Part shown: in pieces, positions 5,610-6,753 of the stretch
Layout: each line of letters begins with the position of its first letter
Numbering within the stretch: position 1 is the stretch's first letter
NCBI GenBank assembly: GCA_018644745.1
Contig: JABGPX010000596.1
Span: forward strand, 1 to 6,753
Reading direction: 5' to 3'
Source of the DNA: Spirochaetales bacterium
Lineage (GTDB): Bacteria > Spirochaetota > Spirochaetia > ARS1246
Length of the DNA: 6,753 bases
Made by a program: the position numbers and the translations under genes
Notes under the pieces: model-generated
The model's database searches: none
What the model was told of the DNA's origin: nothing
Seen by the model: only the letters and a program-made list of their open reading frames with translations

Positions 5610-6093
5610 TTTCCAATTTCCATATAAGATGAGTCTCGACATGATTCCACCAGTCATCAATGCTGCCGTGTGATAATTCGAAGCAAACCAGCGTAGATGC
5701 CCCCCATCGTACCTTTGGAGGCGCTGGTAGATTGTCGATAGAGATGACACCATTCGGTACGTACAATCCAATCGGTACGCCGATTCTAGTCGGGAAATAG
5801 GGTTCAGTCGGGGAGACCTTCAGCAAACGGGTTATATCCGCGAGCTGTTCTTCCGGCGCCACCTGCAGAAAGATGTGCTCTCCCTCCCGGGAATAATTAA
5901 CAGACTCGAAAGGCTTTTTTTGAGGTTCCAGCGGGCGCTTTGGTTCAGAAGGCGGGGTGTTCGAGAACACGAGCGGGATGTGCGGAGGAAGAAACAGCGC
6001 GGCCGGCGAAAACGACTCGATGAACAGCGAGGTTTGGCGTTCCGCGAGTATCGTTCGAATATTCGATGGCGGTATGATAACCGTTAGGTACAT
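5593..6093 (-). CDS. Hypothetical membrane-anchored proline-rich protein
   Basis: I do not recognise the family. The frame from ATG 6093 gives 166 aa: a hydrophobic start (MYLTVIIPP), another hydrophobic stretch near 28-44, a proline- and charge-rich linker at about 46-65, then an apparently folded domain with SPTEPYFPTRIGVPIG and a tryptophan-rich end. No Shine-Dalgarno precedes this ATG. The frame is open for 29 more codons upstream (to 6180), and those codons complete a membrane helix preceded by a lysine (WKFYGFSNIIALAMYLTVII), but they hold no ATG, GTG or TTG. The likely form is an N-terminal anchor with an extracytoplasmic domain. A TonB-like layout (anchor, proline linker, C-terminal domain) is a loose resemblance only. 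The gene converges on the cyclase gene and diverges from the gene at 6183. Confidence 0.7.
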   Translation of the reverse strand: MYLTVIIPPSNIRTILAERQTSLFIESFSPAALFLPPHIPLVFSNTPPSEPKRPLEPQKKPFESVNYSREGEHIFLQVAPEEQLADITRLLKVSPTEPYFPTRIGVPIGLYVPNGVISIDNLPAPPKVRWGASTLVCFELSHGSIDDWWNHVETHLIWKLEIKKLR

Positions 6094-6182
6094 AGCGAGA
6101 GCAATGATATTCGAAAATCCATAGAATTTCCAGGCAAAGGGACTTTCAGTTTTCGGAATATTTATGATACCATGTAAGAGTT

Positions 6183-6753
6183 ATGAAACAGAAAGTTGAA
6201 CGTATATCTACCGATCTTGCAGCTAGATTGAAAGAGTGGGAAGGAGTCGACAGCATTCTGCTTGCGGAATCTGCTGAGTCCAATGAGTTTGATCCCTACT
6301 TCAATGTAAGTCTTGATGTATATTACCGGGGTACGCTCCCGGACGCCGATATAAGGCAGCAGCTCTTTTCAGATGCAGGGGCTTTTGAGTCGTCGAGTAT
6401 GGCCTCAAAAGACCGTTTTCTTCTCGAGAGCCTCCCGGTCAGAGTCGAATACAAAGATATTACAAGAATTGATGAAATACTTGCTCGAACGCGGGACAAC
6501 ATGTGGGTTTTCAGGCAGACTGGAACGTATATGTTCTACCGGCTTGCCTCCGGACTTATCCTTCTACAGTCGTCCGACTGGATTGATCTCGTCCGTACAC
6601 AGCTGGCAGATTTGCCAGATGCATTTTGGCAGCTCATGACGAGTTCGAGCCGGTCGACGATGGAGCATTACTTAAGTGACCTTATCTCTTCGGTTGTGAG
6701 AGACGATCAGCTTTTTTTTCTCATATCTTCCGCAGGTTTTCTTAAAAGCTTTC
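6183..6753 (+). CDS. Hypothetical protein, possibly nucleotidyltransferase-like (3' end outside window)
   Basis: An open frame starts at ATG 6183 and runs without a stop to the window edge, giving 190 codons. The start MKQKVERISTDLAARLKEWEG is followed by DSILLAESAESNEFDPYFNVSLDVYYRG, and later FLLESLPVRVEYKDITRIDEIL. The order of strands and the acidic SLDVYY recall the nucleotidyltransferase fold, but the usual GS motif and DxD pair are not evident, so an active enzyme is not supported. The middle (FYRLASGLILLQSSDWIDL) looks like the helical region often found after such a domain. AAGAG sits only 2 nt before the ATG, a weak site. TATGAT at 6163-6168 could be a -10 element. Codon 178 onward includes a run of eight T. 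Confidence 0.7.
   Translation, partial: MKQKVERISTDLAARLKEWEGVDSILLAESAESNEFDPYFNVSLDVYYRGTLPDADIRQQLFSDAGAFESSSMASKDRFLLESLPVRVEYKDITRIDEILARTRDNMWVFRQTGTYMFYRLASGLILLQSSDWIDLVRTQLADLPDAFWQLMTSSSRSTMEHYLSDLISSVVRDDQLFFLISSAGFLKSF

Noticed and set aside
5304..5771. 155-codon minus-strand open frame
   Set aside because: It overlaps the GGDEF domain coding region on the other strand and has no recognisable features; the real minus-strand gene here is in another frame.

Overview
The window looks like a chromosomal segment from a bacterium of about 50% GC, most likely a spirochaete. That is an impression from protein style (PyrK/class 1B PyrD pair, Hpt-receiver-GGDEF regulator, the right-end protein) and has not been tested by any search. 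Most of it is ordinary, densely packed housekeeping DNA in alternating short transcription units; I see no mobile-element gene, CRISPR array or defence system.

Layout. Bases 1-300 hold a minus-strand tRNA-Pro(UGG) with a near-ideal promoter and an intrinsic terminator. To its left, the tRNA 3' end plus the whole terminator are repeated once more, separated by about 125 bp of palindrome-rich sequence; the arrangement recalls the tRNA-tail repeats of the E. coli tyrT locus. Bases 380-2142 hold a plus-strand pair, nth (endonuclease III, base-excision repair) and queG (last step of queuosine synthesis), overlapping by one base. Bases 3850-2155 hold the minus-strand pyrK-pyrD pair (flavin/iron-sulfur electron-transfer subunit and class 1B dihydroorotate dehydrogenase), which together form the NAD-linked enzyme of pyrimidine synthesis. 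pyrK itself lacks a ribosome binding site, but an 8-codon ORF with a strong one ends in an ATGA overlap with its start codon.

Bases 3876-5609 hold a divergently transcribed four-domain regulator (Hpt, degenerate receiver, intact receiver, GGEEF diguanylate cyclase with an RxxD inhibitory site). Its promoter overlaps the likely pyrKD promoter region. Bases 6093-5593 encode a small unrecognised membrane-anchored, proline-rich protein whose true start is uncertain. From 6183 a plus-strand gene of unknown function runs off the right edge.

The points most worth a second look are the tRNA-linked repeat and the hairpin-rich unit inside it, the candidate pyrK leader ORF, the shared pyrKD/cyclase promoter zone, and the start of the small membrane protein.
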